This document shows positions 16,728-26,133 of a DNA stretch of 64,000 nucleotides, piece by piece. The DNA is taken from contig JAFUFS010000001.1 in the NCBI GenBank assembly GCA_017469745.1, positions 50,581 to 114,580 on the forward strand. Direction: 5' to 3'. Position 1 is the first letter of the stretch; each line of letters opens with the position of its first letter. The stretch is from Bacteroidales bacterium. Lineage in GTDB: Bacteria > Bacteroidota > Bacteroidia > Bacteroidales > UBA932. A model generated the notes under the pieces. It saw only the letters and a list, made by a program, of their open reading frames with translations. It was not told the DNA's origin and searched no databases. Made by a program: the position numbers and the translations under genes.

Positions 16728-18746
16728 ATGAAAAAAGTCGTCCTGTTCTTGTTCTTGTCATTGCTTCCACTGTCCGCTCTGGCCCAGAGAAGGACTGTGA
16801 ATCTCAATGACGGCTGGATGTTCCGTTATGGATATGAGTTTGACAAGCGAGCCGGTGTGATGGTTCAGCTTCCTCACTGCTGGAATGCCCTGGACGGGAC
16901 AAGAGGCACCTATGATTATCACCGTGGAATTGGTAATTATACCAAAAAAGTGATCATTCCTGCGGAGTGGGAAGGGAAGAGAGTGTTCATCAAATTTGAA
17001 GGTGCCAACAGCGTATGTGACTTTTTTCTCAACGGTAAGTTTGTAGGGGAGCACCGCGGTGGTTACACGGCATTCGTATATGACATCACTGACCGCCTTG
17101 AGTATGGTAAGGAGAACGAACTCTGGGCCAGGGTGAACAATTCCGAACAGCTTGACGTGATGCCGCTGGTGGGAGATTTTAACATAGGTGGCGGTCTCTA
17201 TCGGGATGTGTATTTCATCATCACTGAGAAGGTTTGCATATCTCCTGAGGACTTTGCTTCTCCTGGGGTTTATTTTTACCAGAAAAAGGTTACAGACAAG
17301 TCAGCAGATGTAGACCTTAAGGTTATGCTGTCCAATTCTTCTGACAGGGACCGTAACCTGAAAGTCAGGCTGGACATAAGTGACGGGAATAATACGGTAC
17401 TTGCCAAGGAAAAGACACTCAAGCTGGCAGCTGGCACGAAGATAACAGGGGAGACGATCGGATTTTCGATAAAGAACCCGCATTTGTGGAATTCGCGCCA
17501 GGACCCGTTTTTGTACAATGCTGTCGTAACTCTTCTCGAAGATGGAAAAGAGCTGGATAGGGTGCACCAGAACCTCGGGCTCAGATATTTCCGGTTCGAT
17601 TCTCAAGACGGTTTTTTCCTTAACGGTAGACACCTTCAACTCAGGGGAGTATGCCGTCATCAGGAACGCTCAGAGATTGGAAACGCGCTAAGGAAAGAAC
17701 ACCATGAGGAGGACGTCCGACTCATGTACGAGATGGGAGTAAATGCACTCAGAGGTTCGCATTACCCTCACGCAACTTATTTCTATGACATGCTGGACAA
17801 GTATGGGATAGTCACATGGGCTGAAATCCCATTCGTCGGTCCAGGAGGGTACGCGGATAAAGGTTTTGTGGATAAAGAATCATTCAAGGAGAATGGAAGA
17901 CAGCAGCTGGCTGAATTGATCCATCAGCAATACAACCATCCTGGAATCTGCGTATGGGGTCTTTTCAATGAACTGAAGAGTCAAGGGGACAACCCTATCG
18001 AATACATCAAAGAACTCAATTCCATGGCTCATGAACTTGATCCGTACCGGCCTACCACTGCTGCGTCTAATCAAAGTGATGACCCGATGAATGAAGTCAC
18101 AGATGAGATAGGATTCAATCGTTATGACGGGTGGTACGGCAGTTCTCCAAGGACGTTGGCGACCTTCCTTGATAAGTATCACGCCGAGCATCCGGAGGCA
18201 AGACTATCAATCAGTGAATACGGAGCAGGAGCAAGCATTTTCCATCAGCAGGATTCTCTTAAACAACCTGTTCCCACGTCATACTGGCATCCAGAGAACT
18301 GGCAGACATTCTATCATATTGAGAACTGGAAAATCATCAACGAGAGACCCTTTGTCTGGGGTTCGTTCATCTGGAACATGTTCGATTTCGGCGCTGCCAA
18401 CCGCACCGAAGGCGATCGTCCAGGAATCAACGACAATGGCCTTGTAACACGTGACCGTAAAGTCTGCAAGGATGCCTATTATTTTTACCAGGCCAACTGG
18501 TCGGAAGTGCCCATGGTCTACATTGAGGGCCGGCGCAACAATCTCCGCCTTCACTCACAGACTGAGGTGATGGTCTTCAGCAACGCTCCAAGAGTAACGC
18601 TCACGCTAAATGGCAGGACCGTCGGTTCCTTGACTCCTGATGAATATCATATCTGCCGCTTCCCAGTTACTTTGGACAAGGGTGTCAATGTAATTAAGGC
18701 TCTCGCTGGCAACCTTGAGGATAGCTGCGAATGGAATCTTCAGTAA
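16728..18746 (+). CDS. GH2 beta-galactosidase/beta-glucuronidase
   Basis: A 672-residue secreted glycoside hydrolase family 2 enzyme with a signal peptide ending near ALAQ. It has the N-terminal sugar-binding jelly roll, an immunoglobulin-like domain, and a TIM barrel with the acid/base Glu415 in GLFNEL and nucleophile Glu497 in ISEYGAG. The start at 16728 is chosen because the signal peptide begins there; an in-frame GTG at 16668 would lie inside the preceding gene. It is the last gene of the plus operon. Galactosidase versus glucuronidase activity cannot be told from sequence alone. Confidence 0.9.
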   Translation: MKKVVLFLFLSLLPLSALAQRRTVNLNDGWMFRYGYEFDKRAGVMVQLPHCWNALDGTRGTYDYHRGIGNYTKKVIIPAEWEGKRVFIKFEGANSVCDFFLNGKFVGEHRGGYTAFVYDITDRLEYGKENELWARVNNSEQLDVMPLVGDFNIGGGLYRDVYFIITEKVCISPEDFASPGVYFYQKKVTDKSADVDLKVMLSNSSDRDRNLKVRLDISDGNNTVLAKEKTLKLAAGTKITGETIGFSIKNPHLWNSRQDPFLYNAVVTLLEDGKELDRVHQNLGLRYFRFDSQDGFFLNGRHLQLRGVCRHQERSEIGNALRKEHHEEDVRLMYEMGVNALRGSHYPHATYFYDMLDKYGIVTWAEIPFVGPGGYADKGFVDKESFKENGRQQLAELIHQQYNHPGICVWGLFNELKSQGDNPIEYIKELNSMAHELDPYRPTTAASNQSDDPMNEVTDEIGFNRYDGWYGSSPRTLATFLDKYHAEHPEARLSISEYGAGASIFHQQDSLKQPVPTSYWHPENWQTFYHIENWKIINERPFVWGSFIWNMFDFGAANRTEGDRPGINDNGLVTRDRKVCKDAYYFYQANWSEVPMVYIEGRRNNLRLHSQTEVMVFSNAPRVTLTLNGRTVGSLTPDEYHICRFPVTLDKGVNVIKALAGNLEDSCEWNLQ

Positions 18747-18782
18747 TCTTTGGCAGTAGTGCAGGGAAATGACCGGCAGCCA

Positions 18783-20885
18783 TTACTTGAACACGGGGCG
18801 CTGAACGAGCCATTCGGGACGGGTGGTAGGCTCGCCTTTGTGGTTCACGAAGGTGAGGGTTCCGTCGATGTCTTTCAATTCCATCAGCATCATAGGCCTG
18901 GGATGATAGCTTCCACGAAGCGGAATAAGTCCTACGCAATGGGTGTGCATGACCATGAACATCCTGCCCAGGCTGTCGGTTATGATCTCCCCGTTGTGGC
19001 CGGATCCGTTCAGGATGGCGTCCTGGCTGTCGGACTTAAGTACGGGGACAGGATCGGGCCATTCTCCGTCCAGCCTGTCAGAAACTGACATGCACAGAGT
19101 GTAGTCTGCGGTGTTGTAATAGCCCTTGGAGCAGAAGAAATAGTATTTCCCTCCATATTTGTAGATATATCCGCCCTCGTAGGCCTTGGTGATGTAGTGA
19201 GGCTTGCTGCCGGCCTTGTAACGGAGGCCGTCGCTGGCCAGTTCGCGCACGTAATTGCCCTTGCTGTTGACATCGCCCCAGACAAGGTATTTCCTTCCGT
19301 CGTCGTCCAGGAAGTACTGTCCGTCCTGAGGAGTCGGATGTTCAGGCGTGCCTACGTTGAGGGTTCCGGCATAGCGGAATTCTCCGTCGATGTCATCAGC
19401 GACGCAGACGACCTGCCTGTCATTCTCCATCGAGACGAAGAGCGTCAGGTACACTACGACTTTTCCGTTGATGACTGCCGGACTCGGAGCCCAGTAGTTG
19501 ATGCGGGTCTTGGCCCCGGTCTTCATAGGATCCTTCTTGCCATCGCCGTACGGATCGTCGGGAGAAGGGCCAGGGAACATATTCCTGTAGAATTCCCATT
19601 GGCAGAGGTCACGGCTCCTGTAGATTTTGACGGGGAAGCCGGTGGCGAAGCAGTAGAACCAGTCTCCTATCTTCACGACCGAGGGGTCTGCGCAGTCAAA
19701 GTCGGAGACGGGGTTCATGACCAAGTCGTTGCTGGCCAAGACTTTCCTGGCGTTCAGGAAATATGGTTCCGCTTCTGCAAAACCGTCATTCTTCGGCCCG
19801 TCCAGCTGGACCGGTGAGCCGGTACGGCCGCTTTTGACCGCTGCGGAGAGGATTTCCATCACGATCATGTTGTTTTCCAGGGAGCAGAGGTCGTAAGGCT
19901 TCACAATCAGTTCCCCTCTCACGGCTGCGGCAAGGTAACGGAAAGGATTGTCAATCGGGGCTGCCAGGGCCGGCGCTTCGACGCCCGGTTTGCCTGCTGC
20001 ATCGGTAACGTGCTTGGGATCAGGCTGGTAAAGGAATCCTTTCTGGCCGTAGACGTACATGTCCTTGCGATTGTAGGGCCAGCACCAGGATGCATTGATC
20101 TGGACTGTCGTTCCTGAATAGTCCAGGATGATCGTGGCATCGTCATCAACCTTGGGATAGACTTCAGGTTTGTTCTGTTTGAGGACTGCGTAGACGCTGG
20201 TCGGTCTTTGACCGCCCAGAATCCAGGTAGCCAGATTCGCTCCGTAGCATCCGAAATCCATCACTGCACCGCCTCCGTTGAGGACGGGGTCGGTCAGCCA
20301 GTCCAGGAACTTCTTGCTGCAACCTATCTCTGAAGGGCCCTGGTGGCCGTCGTAGACCTCTATCCTATGGATTGGTCCGATCCTGCCTGCATCGGTCTCC
20401 TGCTTGATGTAGTGGTTCGAGGCGTACCAGGTAGTCTCGTAATTGGTCAGTAGCAGGATTCCGTATTTCTTCGCCAGCGCTTCCATCTCCTTGGCTTCCT
20501 CGAAGGTAGTGGCAAGGGGTTTCTCGACCATCACATGGATTCCTCTTGGTGCGCAGGCTTTCACGACTGCAAGGTGCTCCTTGATCGATCCATAGGCGAC
20601 AACGGCTTCCGGACGGGTCTCATCCAGCATTTTGCCGAGGTCTGAGTAGAAGAGGTTTTCCGGGACAAGCCTGGTCAGGGAATTTGAATGCAGGTAGCGC
20701 TCATCGGGTTCCCAGACACCCACCACCTGGATGTCTCCCTGCTTGAGCTGGGACACGACGCCGTTGAGGTGGTCATGAGTCACTCCAGCGACGCCGATGC
20801 GGAATGGTTCTGCAGCGGATGCCGTCACACAAAAGAGTGCGGACAGCAGAAGGATCTGCAGGATCCGTTTGCCTATGTCAGTCAT
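18783..20885 (-). CDS. Secreted Gfo/Idh/MocA oxidoreductase-GH43 fusion
   Basis: A 700-residue two-domain protein with a signal peptide (residues 1-25). Residues about 27-360 form a Gfo/Idh/MocA domain, with a Rossmann start (RIGVAGVTHDH) and the EKP motif at 121-123. Residues about 385-700 form a five-bladed propeller of GH43 type, with Asp400 (DCADPSVV), Asp521 (PQDGQYFLDDDG) and Glu570 (AYEGGYIYK) at the positions of base, modulator and acid. The reading frame is continuous across the join. Export of a nucleotide-dependent oxidoreductase suggests a tightly bound cofactor, as in GH109. Activity is inferred; the domain calls are strong. Confidence 0.85.
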   Translation of the reverse strand: MTDIGKRILQILLLSALFCVTASAAEPFRIGVAGVTHDHLNGVVSQLKQGDIQVVGVWEPDERYLHSNSLTRLVPENLFYSDLGKMLDETRPEAVVAYGSIKEHLAVVKACAPRGIHVMVEKPLATTFEEAKEMEALAKKYGILLLTNYETTWYASNHYIKQETDAGRIGPIHRIEVYDGHQGPSEIGCSKKFLDWLTDPVLNGGGAVMDFGCYGANLATWILGGQRPTSVYAVLKQNKPEVYPKVDDDATIILDYSGTTVQINASWCWPYNRKDMYVYGQKGFLYQPDPKHVTDAAGKPGVEAPALAAPIDNPFRYLAAAVRGELIVKPYDLCSLENNMIVMEILSAAVKSGRTGSPVQLDGPKNDGFAEAEPYFLNARKVLASNDLVMNPVSDFDCADPSVVKIGDWFYCFATGFPVKIYRSRDLCQWEFYRNMFPGPSPDDPYGDGKKDPMKTGAKTRINYWAPSPAVINGKVVVYLTLFVSMENDRQVVCVADDIDGEFRYAGTLNVGTPEHPTPQDGQYFLDDDGRKYLVWGDVNSKGNYVRELASDGLRYKAGSKPHYITKAYEGGYIYKYGGKYYFFCSKGYYNTADYTLCMSVSDRLDGEWPDPVPVLKSDSQDAILNGSGHNGEIITDSLGRMFMVMHTHCVGLIPLRGSYHPRPMMLMELKDIDGTLTFVNHKGEPTTRPEWLVQRPVFK

Positions 20886-20903
20886 GATGTATGTGAATAT
20901 GTT

Positions 20904-22514
20904 CTAGTAGCTGATCAGCGGCTTGGTAAGGGCCTCCTTGAGCTGCTCATCGTAGCGCAGGCGGACCTTGATCCCGGCTTCCTGGAAGTAGTAGCGGACC
21001 ATGATCTCTTCCTCCACGAACGGCACGATCTCATCCTTCTTGAGATTGAGGAAGGTCTCCTTGTCCATCTCCAGGGCCTTCTGCATGGCTTCGACCTGAT
21101 CCTTCATGCTGTCCGAGAGACCGTCCTTGTCGAGCTCCTTCTTTAGCAGGTCGAAGTAGGTCTTGGCGCTTGAGCGGTAGTCGAATTCCTTCGTCTTGGC
21201 GTAATCCACGAAATCCTTCCAGTCGGCGTCGCTCATCGTCCAGTCCTCAGGAACGCTCCTGTGCTCCTTCACGAACTTGATTGCGTAGTCCTGGATGATC
21301 GATGAATATACCAACGAATAGGTCAGGCGGCTGTATTCATGTCCCTTTACGATAACGTCGGGAGTGATTCCGCCTCCGTCCTTTACGATCCTTCCGTGGG
21401 CGGTCTTGAATTCGGTAGTGAGCGAGTCAGGAATATATCCCACGCTGCCGTCTTCGTTGCGGTGGGCGTAGTCGATGGCCTGGACGCAGCGGCCTGAGGG
21501 GGTGTAGTACTTGGCGGTCGTGACCTTCAGCTGTCCGTTGTAGGGGAGCGGCCTGATGCTCTGTACCAGTCCCTTTCCGAAGGTCCTGGTGCCCATGACG
21601 GTAGCCCTGTCAAGGTCCTGGAGGGCGCCGGTCACGATCTCTGAAGAAGATGCCGAGCCGGAGTCGACCATCACGATAAGAGGGATCTCAGTGTCAATCG
21701 GTTCCGTGGTGGTCTTGTATTTCTGTTCGCTTATTCCCTGGCCCTTGGAGGAGACCACGAGCGATCCCTTCGGAACGAAGAGGGAGACGATGTTGATGGC
21801 TTCGTTCATCAAGCCTCCGCCGTTACCGCGAAGGTCGAGGACCAGCTTCTTCATGCCCTGCTTCTTGAGCTTCAGGACGGCGTTGCGGATGTCGCCGGAG
21901 ACATTCTCAGTGAATCCGCTCTGGTAGATGTAGCCGGTCTCGGCATCCAGCATCCCGGCATATTCAACATCGGGGAGATGGATCCTTTCGCGGACGACGT
22001 CGATCTCCACGATCTCGTCGGTGTAAACCTTCTTGACCTTGAACTTGACGGTGGTTCCGGGCTTGCCCTTCATCCTGTCCGAGCACTCCTGGCTGGTCAG
22101 TCCGTGGGTGGACACTCCGTCGATCTCAAGAATCTCGTCACCGCAGCGCAGGCCGTACCTCACCGCAGGCGATCCGGCATAGGGTTCGTTGATGATCACA
22201 TTCCCGTCCTTGTCCGGCTTGTAGATGACTGCACCGATGCCTCCGTAGCTCTTGCTCACCATCATCTGGAGGTCTTCGTTCTCCTCCTCAGGGATGTAGA
22301 CGGTGTAAGGATCCAGGTCGCCGAGCATGGCGTCTATTCCCGCCCTTTCGATCCTGTCTATGGGGAGGGAATCAACGTAGGAGCGGTTGAGCTCCTTGAT
22401 GATGGCATTCTGGATTTCTGTCCATTTCCCGAGCTTGAAACTCTGGGACTGCGCGGAGGCCATGCAGCTGACAAACAATGCAGCAACGGCCAGTATTATA
22501 GTTCTTTTTTTCAT
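20904..22514 (-). CDS. S41 family C-terminal processing peptidase
   Basis: A 536-residue periplasmic Ctp/Tsp-type serine protease. A signal peptide (ending near ASAQS) is followed by a PDZ domain (GLRCGDEILEIDGVS) and the S41 catalytic core. The nucleophile Ser lies in VDSGSASSSEIV and the general base Lys in TRTFGKGLVQ. The start at 22514 is preferred to in-frame upstream codons because the signal peptide begins with MKKRTI. The gene is 18 bases upstream of the oxidoreductase-GH43 fusion on the same strand, so the two may share a transcript. Such proteases trim envelope proteins. Confidence 0.9.
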   Translation of the reverse strand: MKKRTIILAVAALFVSCMASAQSQSFKLGKWTEIQNAIIKELNRSYVDSLPIDRIERAGIDAMLGDLDPYTVYIPEEENEDLQMMVSKSYGGIGAVIYKPDKDGNVIINEPYAGSPAVRYGLRCGDEILEIDGVSTHGLTSQECSDRMKGKPGTTVKFKVKKVYTDEIVEIDVVRERIHLPDVEYAGMLDAETGYIYQSGFTENVSGDIRNAVLKLKKQGMKKLVLDLRGNGGGLMNEAINIVSLFVPKGSLVVSSKGQGISEQKYKTTTEPIDTEIPLIVMVDSGSASSSEIVTGALQDLDRATVMGTRTFGKGLVQSIRPLPYNGQLKVTTAKYYTPSGRCVQAIDYAHRNEDGSVGYIPDSLTTEFKTAHGRIVKDGGGITPDVIVKGHEYSRLTYSLVYSSIIQDYAIKFVKEHRSVPEDWTMSDADWKDFVDYAKTKEFDYRSSAKTYFDLLKKELDKDGLSDSMKDQVEAMQKALEMDKETFLNLKKDEIVPFVEEEIMVRYYFQEAGIKVRLRYDEQLKEALTKPLISY

Positions 22515-22562
22515 ATTCAATTCTCCGTCCTGCAAAAATACTAAATATCGTGCCATTCTGGA

Positions 22563-23561
22563 TTATTCAAAATGCACCTTGCAGACAGAGAGCATGTAAT
22601 TGCCGTCAGGGGAGTCCTTGCCCTGGAAGAAGAGATAGGCCTGGCCGTCCTCGTCCTGGAAGACTCCCGGGTGGCCGCTTTCCCCATGATTCCATGTCCC
22701 CTCCTCGCCGTGGGTGAACAGGAGACCGTCCGGATCTATCCTTGTGAAGTTTATTCCGTCCATCGATGTGGCGAGACCTATCTGCTGCTGCTCGTGGTTG
22801 TAGGCACCAGCGTAGAACATGTACCAGACACCCTTGTGCTCTATGACGGTCGGAGCCTCGATGCAGCTCATTTCCCATTCCATGTCCGGCTTAAGGAAGG
22901 GACCTTCTGTCGACATGAGGGTCCATTTGTCAGGGCCATAGTCACTTCCGTAGGGAGCTTCAGCCATGCCGAGCATCTGGTAGGTGCCGGTCTTGTCCCT
23001 GGTTGCGAACATCAGGATCAGCTTGTCCTTCACACGGTAGACCTCAGCGTCGATGGACCTGTTGATGGACCAGGAAGTCTCCGGGATGAAAACCGGAGTG
23101 TCGCAGGTGTTGGTGAAGGTTATTCCGTCTTCGCTCGTAGCATGCCAGATGTTGTTGTTCTTGGCTTCATCCCAGAAGCGCTGGTAGAACATGTGGATCT
23201 GTCCGTCTATCACCTTGACGCAGGGAGCCACAGCTCCGTAGATCCTGTTGCCCTTTGAGTCCCGCAGGTCCAGGTCGCAGACCCTTGTCCAGTTGACAAG
23301 GTCGGTGCTCTTGGCTATTCCGGTGTGCCAGCCATTGACGGTTTCAGGGCTGACAGGCTTTTCATAGGATTTGATTGAATAGTAGATCAGGTAGGCGTCG
23401 CCTTTCCGGATGACTGTCGGATCCTTGGAAAAGGGCAGGACAGTCCGGGACGAATCTCCGTAGAGCATGGGCATAGGTTCCAGCGTAACCTTCTGGACCT
23501 TCGGCCCGCACGATGAAAGGCATAATGCAGCTGCAGCTACCAGGATAGCGATCTTCTTCAT
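22563..23561 (-). CDS. Five-bladed beta-propeller glycosidase-like lipoprotein
   Basis: A 332-residue lipoprotein (lipobox LCLSSC) with a GH43/GH117-like propeller. Candidate acidic residues are in FSKDPTVI, NRSIDAEVY and CIEAPTVIE, at positions resembling the Asp, Asp, Glu triad of these families. Repeats of the pattern G-W-Y-M-F-Y and AKSTDLVNWTRV are typical blades. It precedes the S41 protease gene by 48 bases on the same strand. Substrate unknown; the neighbouring GH43 fusion suggests the same pathway. Confidence 0.75.
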   Translation of the reverse strand: MKKIAILVAAAALCLSSCGPKVQKVTLEPMPMLYGDSSRTVLPFSKDPTVIRKGDAYLIYYSIKSYEKPVSPETVNGWHTGIAKSTDLVNWTRVCDLDLRDSKGNRIYGAVAPCVKVIDGQIHMFYQRFWDEAKNNNIWHATSEDGITFTNTCDTPVFIPETSWSINRSIDAEVYRVKDKLILMFATRDKTGTYQMLGMAEAPYGSDYGPDKWTLMSTEGPFLKPDMEWEMSCIEAPTVIEHKGVWYMFYAGAYNHEQQQIGLATSMDGINFTRIDPDGLLFTHGEEGTWNHGESGHPGVFQDEDGQAYLFFQGKDSPDGNYMLSVCKVHFE

Positions 23562-23618
23562 TTTTACTCGACTTTTCTACAAGATAGGAATATTCCCATG
23601 AATAACAAAGTCCGCGGG

Positions 23619-24317
23619 CTAACCGTAGATCTCGCGGAGGACGGCAAGGGAGCGGACGTTGACGGCGGATTCGGTGTGGAATTCGATGTAGCGGAGGATG
23701 GATTCAGCGATGGCGTTGCGGTCGGCTCCAGAAAGGGGGATGAGGAGGGCCTCGGCGAAGGGTAGTTTGATGAGGGAGTCGATGGCAGGGAGGTTAGATC
23801 CTTCGCTGCGCTCAGGATGACAATTGTCAGGATGACAATTGGAAGAAGTGACGAACGGGGCGAGGCCGGCGGTGTCTGGGTCGAAGCCGAGGGCAGAGCA
23901 GAGGTTCAGCAGGAAAAGCAGGTGGAAATTGGCGAAGTCGCTCTGAAGGGCGTCCAGAGTCAGGATCTGGCCCTTGAGCCAGTCCGCCAGCCCGTCTTCA
24001 TTGGTCTGGTCCTTCACCACCCGGTAGAGGACCTCGCTCATGAACAGGGTCATCGTGTTCTTGTGAATATTGCTCCTTATCCCGTTCAATGGGGTGACGC
24101 TCACGAAGTTCCGGGCGAACCACAGGTCGGACTTGGGGTTCTCGGTCACCTCGGCCTGAAGGATGTTAAGCGGCAGGAAGAGAGCCATCGCCGTCTTCGG
24201 GCTGACCTTCACCAGAAAACCATGGCGGCCATATTCCGCACTGAGGGTGTGCAGGACTATGGAGTTCTCACCGAACTTGGTGTGGTTGAGGACTATTAGT
24301 TCGGCCTTGGACTTCAT
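23619..24317 (-). CDS. recO: DNA repair protein RecO with repeat-derived insertion
   Basis: RecO helps load RecA by annealing SSB-coated DNA in the RecFOR pathway. The 232-residue protein shows the N-terminal OB fold (LIVLNHTKFGENSIVLHTLS, bases 24241-24300) and the helical C-terminal domain. Residues about 158-175 read NCHPDNCHPERSEGSNLP, which is translation of the short dispersed repeat rather than family sequence. The frame remains open, so the protein is probably made with an extra loop. Its start overlaps the rdgB stop by the ATGA arrangement. Confidence 0.88.
   Translation of the reverse strand: MKSKAELIVLNHTKFGENSIVLHTLSAEYGRHGFLVKVSPKTAMALFLPLNILQAEVTENPKSDLWFARNFVSVTPLNGIRSNIHKNTMTLFMSEVLYRVVKDQTNEDGLADWLKGQILTLDALQSDFANFHLLFLLNLCSALGFDPDTAGLAPFVTSSNCHPDNCHPERSEGSNLPAIDSLIKLPFAEALLIPLSGADRNAIAESILRYIEFHTESAVNVRSLAVLREIYG
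23795..23840 (+). repeat. Short dispersed repeat (copy c) inside recO
   Basis: TAGATCCTTCGCTGCGCTCA then GGATGACA, with a partial second unit. On the recO coding strand it is read in the orientation without stops, giving CHPERSEGS-like text. Confidence 0.85.
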
Positions 24318-24967
24318 GAATCAGATCCTTCGTTTTGCTCAGGATGACAGGGGTGCTCAGGATGACAGGAACGAAGGAAGGCGGCCATGGCGCGGAGGGC
24401 CTTGCCCCTGTGGGAGATCTCGTTCTTCTGCTCCTCGGTGATGTCCGCAGCAGTCAGCCCGGGATATTCATCGGGAATGAATATGGGGTCGTAGCCGAAG
24501 CCTCCGCGGCCGGATTTCTCGCGGGCGATGGTTCCGTTCATTATGCCTTCGAACTGGTGGACCTTGCCGTCCAGGATCAGGGTCACGACGCTGCGGAACC
24601 GGGCCCTTCTGGTTGTGGAAGGATCTGAAGCTTCCAGGGCCGCAAGTTCTGCGAGTACCTTATCCATATTCTTTCCGAAATCCTTAGATTCTCCGGCATA
24701 GCGTGCCGTGTAGACCCCCGGGGCCCCTCCGAGGGCTTCCACTTCGAGGCCGGTGTCGTCGGCGAAACAGTTGCAATGCTTCCTTTCGAAAATATATTCA
24801 GCTTTCTGGAGGGAATTCTCTTCGAGTGTGGTGCCGGTCTCGGGGATGTCGTCGGTGAGTCCGAAGTCCATGGGAGTGAAGAGTTCGAAGCCTTCCCCGA
24901 GGATTTCGGAAGCCTCACGGAGCTTGCCGCGGTTGCCGGTGGCGAAAATGATTTTTGTGGCGTCCAT
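24314..24967 (-). CDS. rdgB: dITP/XTP pyrophosphatase
   Basis: Ham1/RdgB hydrolyses non-canonical purine triphosphates (dITP, XTP) to monophosphates, keeping them out of DNA. The motif FATGNRGKLREA at the start, the GRGGFGYDPIF loop and ISHRGKALRAM helix are all present. The normal family end is near AAFLRS; about 19 further residues (SCHPEHPCHPEQNEGSDS) come from the short dispersed repeat, which carries the frame on until the stop overlaps the recO start. The body of the enzyme is intact, so it is probably active. Confidence 0.93.
   Translation of the reverse strand: MDATKIIFATGNRGKLREASEILGEGFELFTPMDFGLTDDIPETGTTLEENSLQKAEYIFERKHCNCFADDTGLEVEALGGAPGVYTARYAGESKDFGKNMDKVLAELAALEASDPSTTRRARFRSVVTLILDGKVHQFEGIMNGTIAREKSGRGGFGYDPIFIPDEYPGLTAADITEEQKNEISHRGKALRAMAAFLRSCHPEHPCHPEQNEGSDS
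24323..24370 (+). repeat. Short dispersed repeat (copy d) at the rdgB 3' end
   Basis: Core AGATCCTTCGTTTTGCTCAG with a tandem partial unit. It is read through in the rdgB frame and extends that protein by about 19 residues. Confidence 0.8.
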
Positions 24968-25012
24968 GGATGCAAATATCCGAAAAATGCGGGTTTATTC
25001 CTCTTAAATGGC

Positions 25013-25020
25013 TAAATTTG
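25013..25020 (+). promoter_or_regulatory. Predicted -7 element for purM
   Basis: TAAATTTG matches TAnnTTTG and ends 22 bases before the purM ATG. The wider string GCTAAATTTGTA is repeated exactly upstream of purH. Confidence 0.6.
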
Positions 25021-25042
25021 TAAGAATAAAACTTTATCAGAC

Positions 25043-26077
25043 ATGGCAGTTGACTACGAGAAGGCAGGCGTCAGCCTGGAAGCAGGTTACGATGTTGTAA
25101 GAAGGATCAAGAAACATGTGGCGTCCACCGCCCGTCTTGGCGTGATGGGCAATATCGGTGCGTTCGGAGGAATGTTCGACCTCAGCGCCCTGAACATCAA
25201 GGAACCCGTCCTCGTCAGCGGAACTGACGGAGTGGGAACCAAGCTAAAGATCGCCTTCGCGATGGACAAGCACGACACCATCGGCATAGACGCAGTTGCT
25301 ATGTGCGTCAACGACGTTCTGGCCCAGGGAGCTGAGCCGCTCGTCTTTCTTGACTATGTGGCCCAGGGAAAGACCCGTCCCGAGGTGGTCGAAGCCATAG
25401 TGGCCGGAGTGGCAGAAGGCTGCCGCCAGGCCGGCTGCGCCCTCGTCGGCGGCGAGACTGCCGAAATGCCTGGCATGTACGAGGACGGTGAATATGACAT
25501 CGCTGGTTACACCACCGGTGTAGTCGAGAAGAGCAAGCTCATCGACGGGACAAGGGTCAAGGTCGGAGACGTGCTTGTAGGAATCGCTTCCACAGGTGTC
25601 CACAGCAACGGCTTCAGCCTGGTAAGGAAGATATTCACCGACAACGGGCTGGATCTCCATGAGGCTTATCCCGAGCTCGGAACCGACGAGCCCCTCGGCC
25701 TCGTGGCCCTCACTCCCACCAGGATCTATGTCAAGCAGGTGCTGGACGTGATCGGTCAGCTGGACGTCCATGGAGTCGCCCACATCACCGGCGGCGGCTT
25801 CGACGAGAACATCCCGAGGATCCTTCAGGAAGGCCAGGGAATAGAGGTCCATGAAGGTTCATGGGAGATTCTGCCGATCTTCCATTTCCTTGAGAAGTAC
25901 GGAAAGATTCCGCACAGGGAGATGTTCAACATATTCAACATGGGTATCGGAATGGTGCTGGCCATCGATGCCGCCCAGGCCGGCGAGGCTATCGACATTC
26001 TCGCCCAGCATGGCGACAAGGCCTCAGTCATCGGCAAGGTCACCGACAAGCCCGGAGTAGAGATTCTGCCTTTTTAG
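25043..26077 (+). CDS. purM: Phosphoribosylformylglycinamidine cyclo-ligase
   Basis: AIR synthetase, which closes the imidazole ring in purine synthesis using ATP. The 344-residue protein has all family marks: [36 protein letters not shown] split across two segments, [11 protein letters not shown], and the C-terminal [12 protein letters not shown]. It is monocistronic here, with rdgB divergent on the other side. A -7 element shared with purH suggests that the two purine genes are expressed similarly. Confidence 0.95.
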   Translation: MAVDYEKAGVSLEAGYDVVRRIKKHVASTARLGVMGNIGAFGGMFDLSALNIKEPVLVSGTDGVGTKLKIAFAMDKHDTIGIDAVAMCVNDVLAQGAEPLVFLDYVAQGKTRPEVVEAIVAGVAEGCRQAGCALVGGETAEMPGMYEDGEYDIAGYTTGVVEKSKLIDGTRVKVGDVLVGIASTGVHSNGFSLVRKIFTDNGLDLHEAYPELGTDEPLGLVALTPTRIYVKQVLDVIGQLDVHGVAHITGGGFDENIPRILQEGQGIEVHEGSWEILPIFHFLEKYGKIPHREMFNIFNMGIGMVLAIDAAQAGEAIDILAQHGDKASVIGKVTDKPGVEILPF

Positions 26078-26133
26078 ATGCAAGGTTTTAAGTTTTGTGG
26101 ATTTAAAGAGTGTAGATGAATAACTTTTAGATT

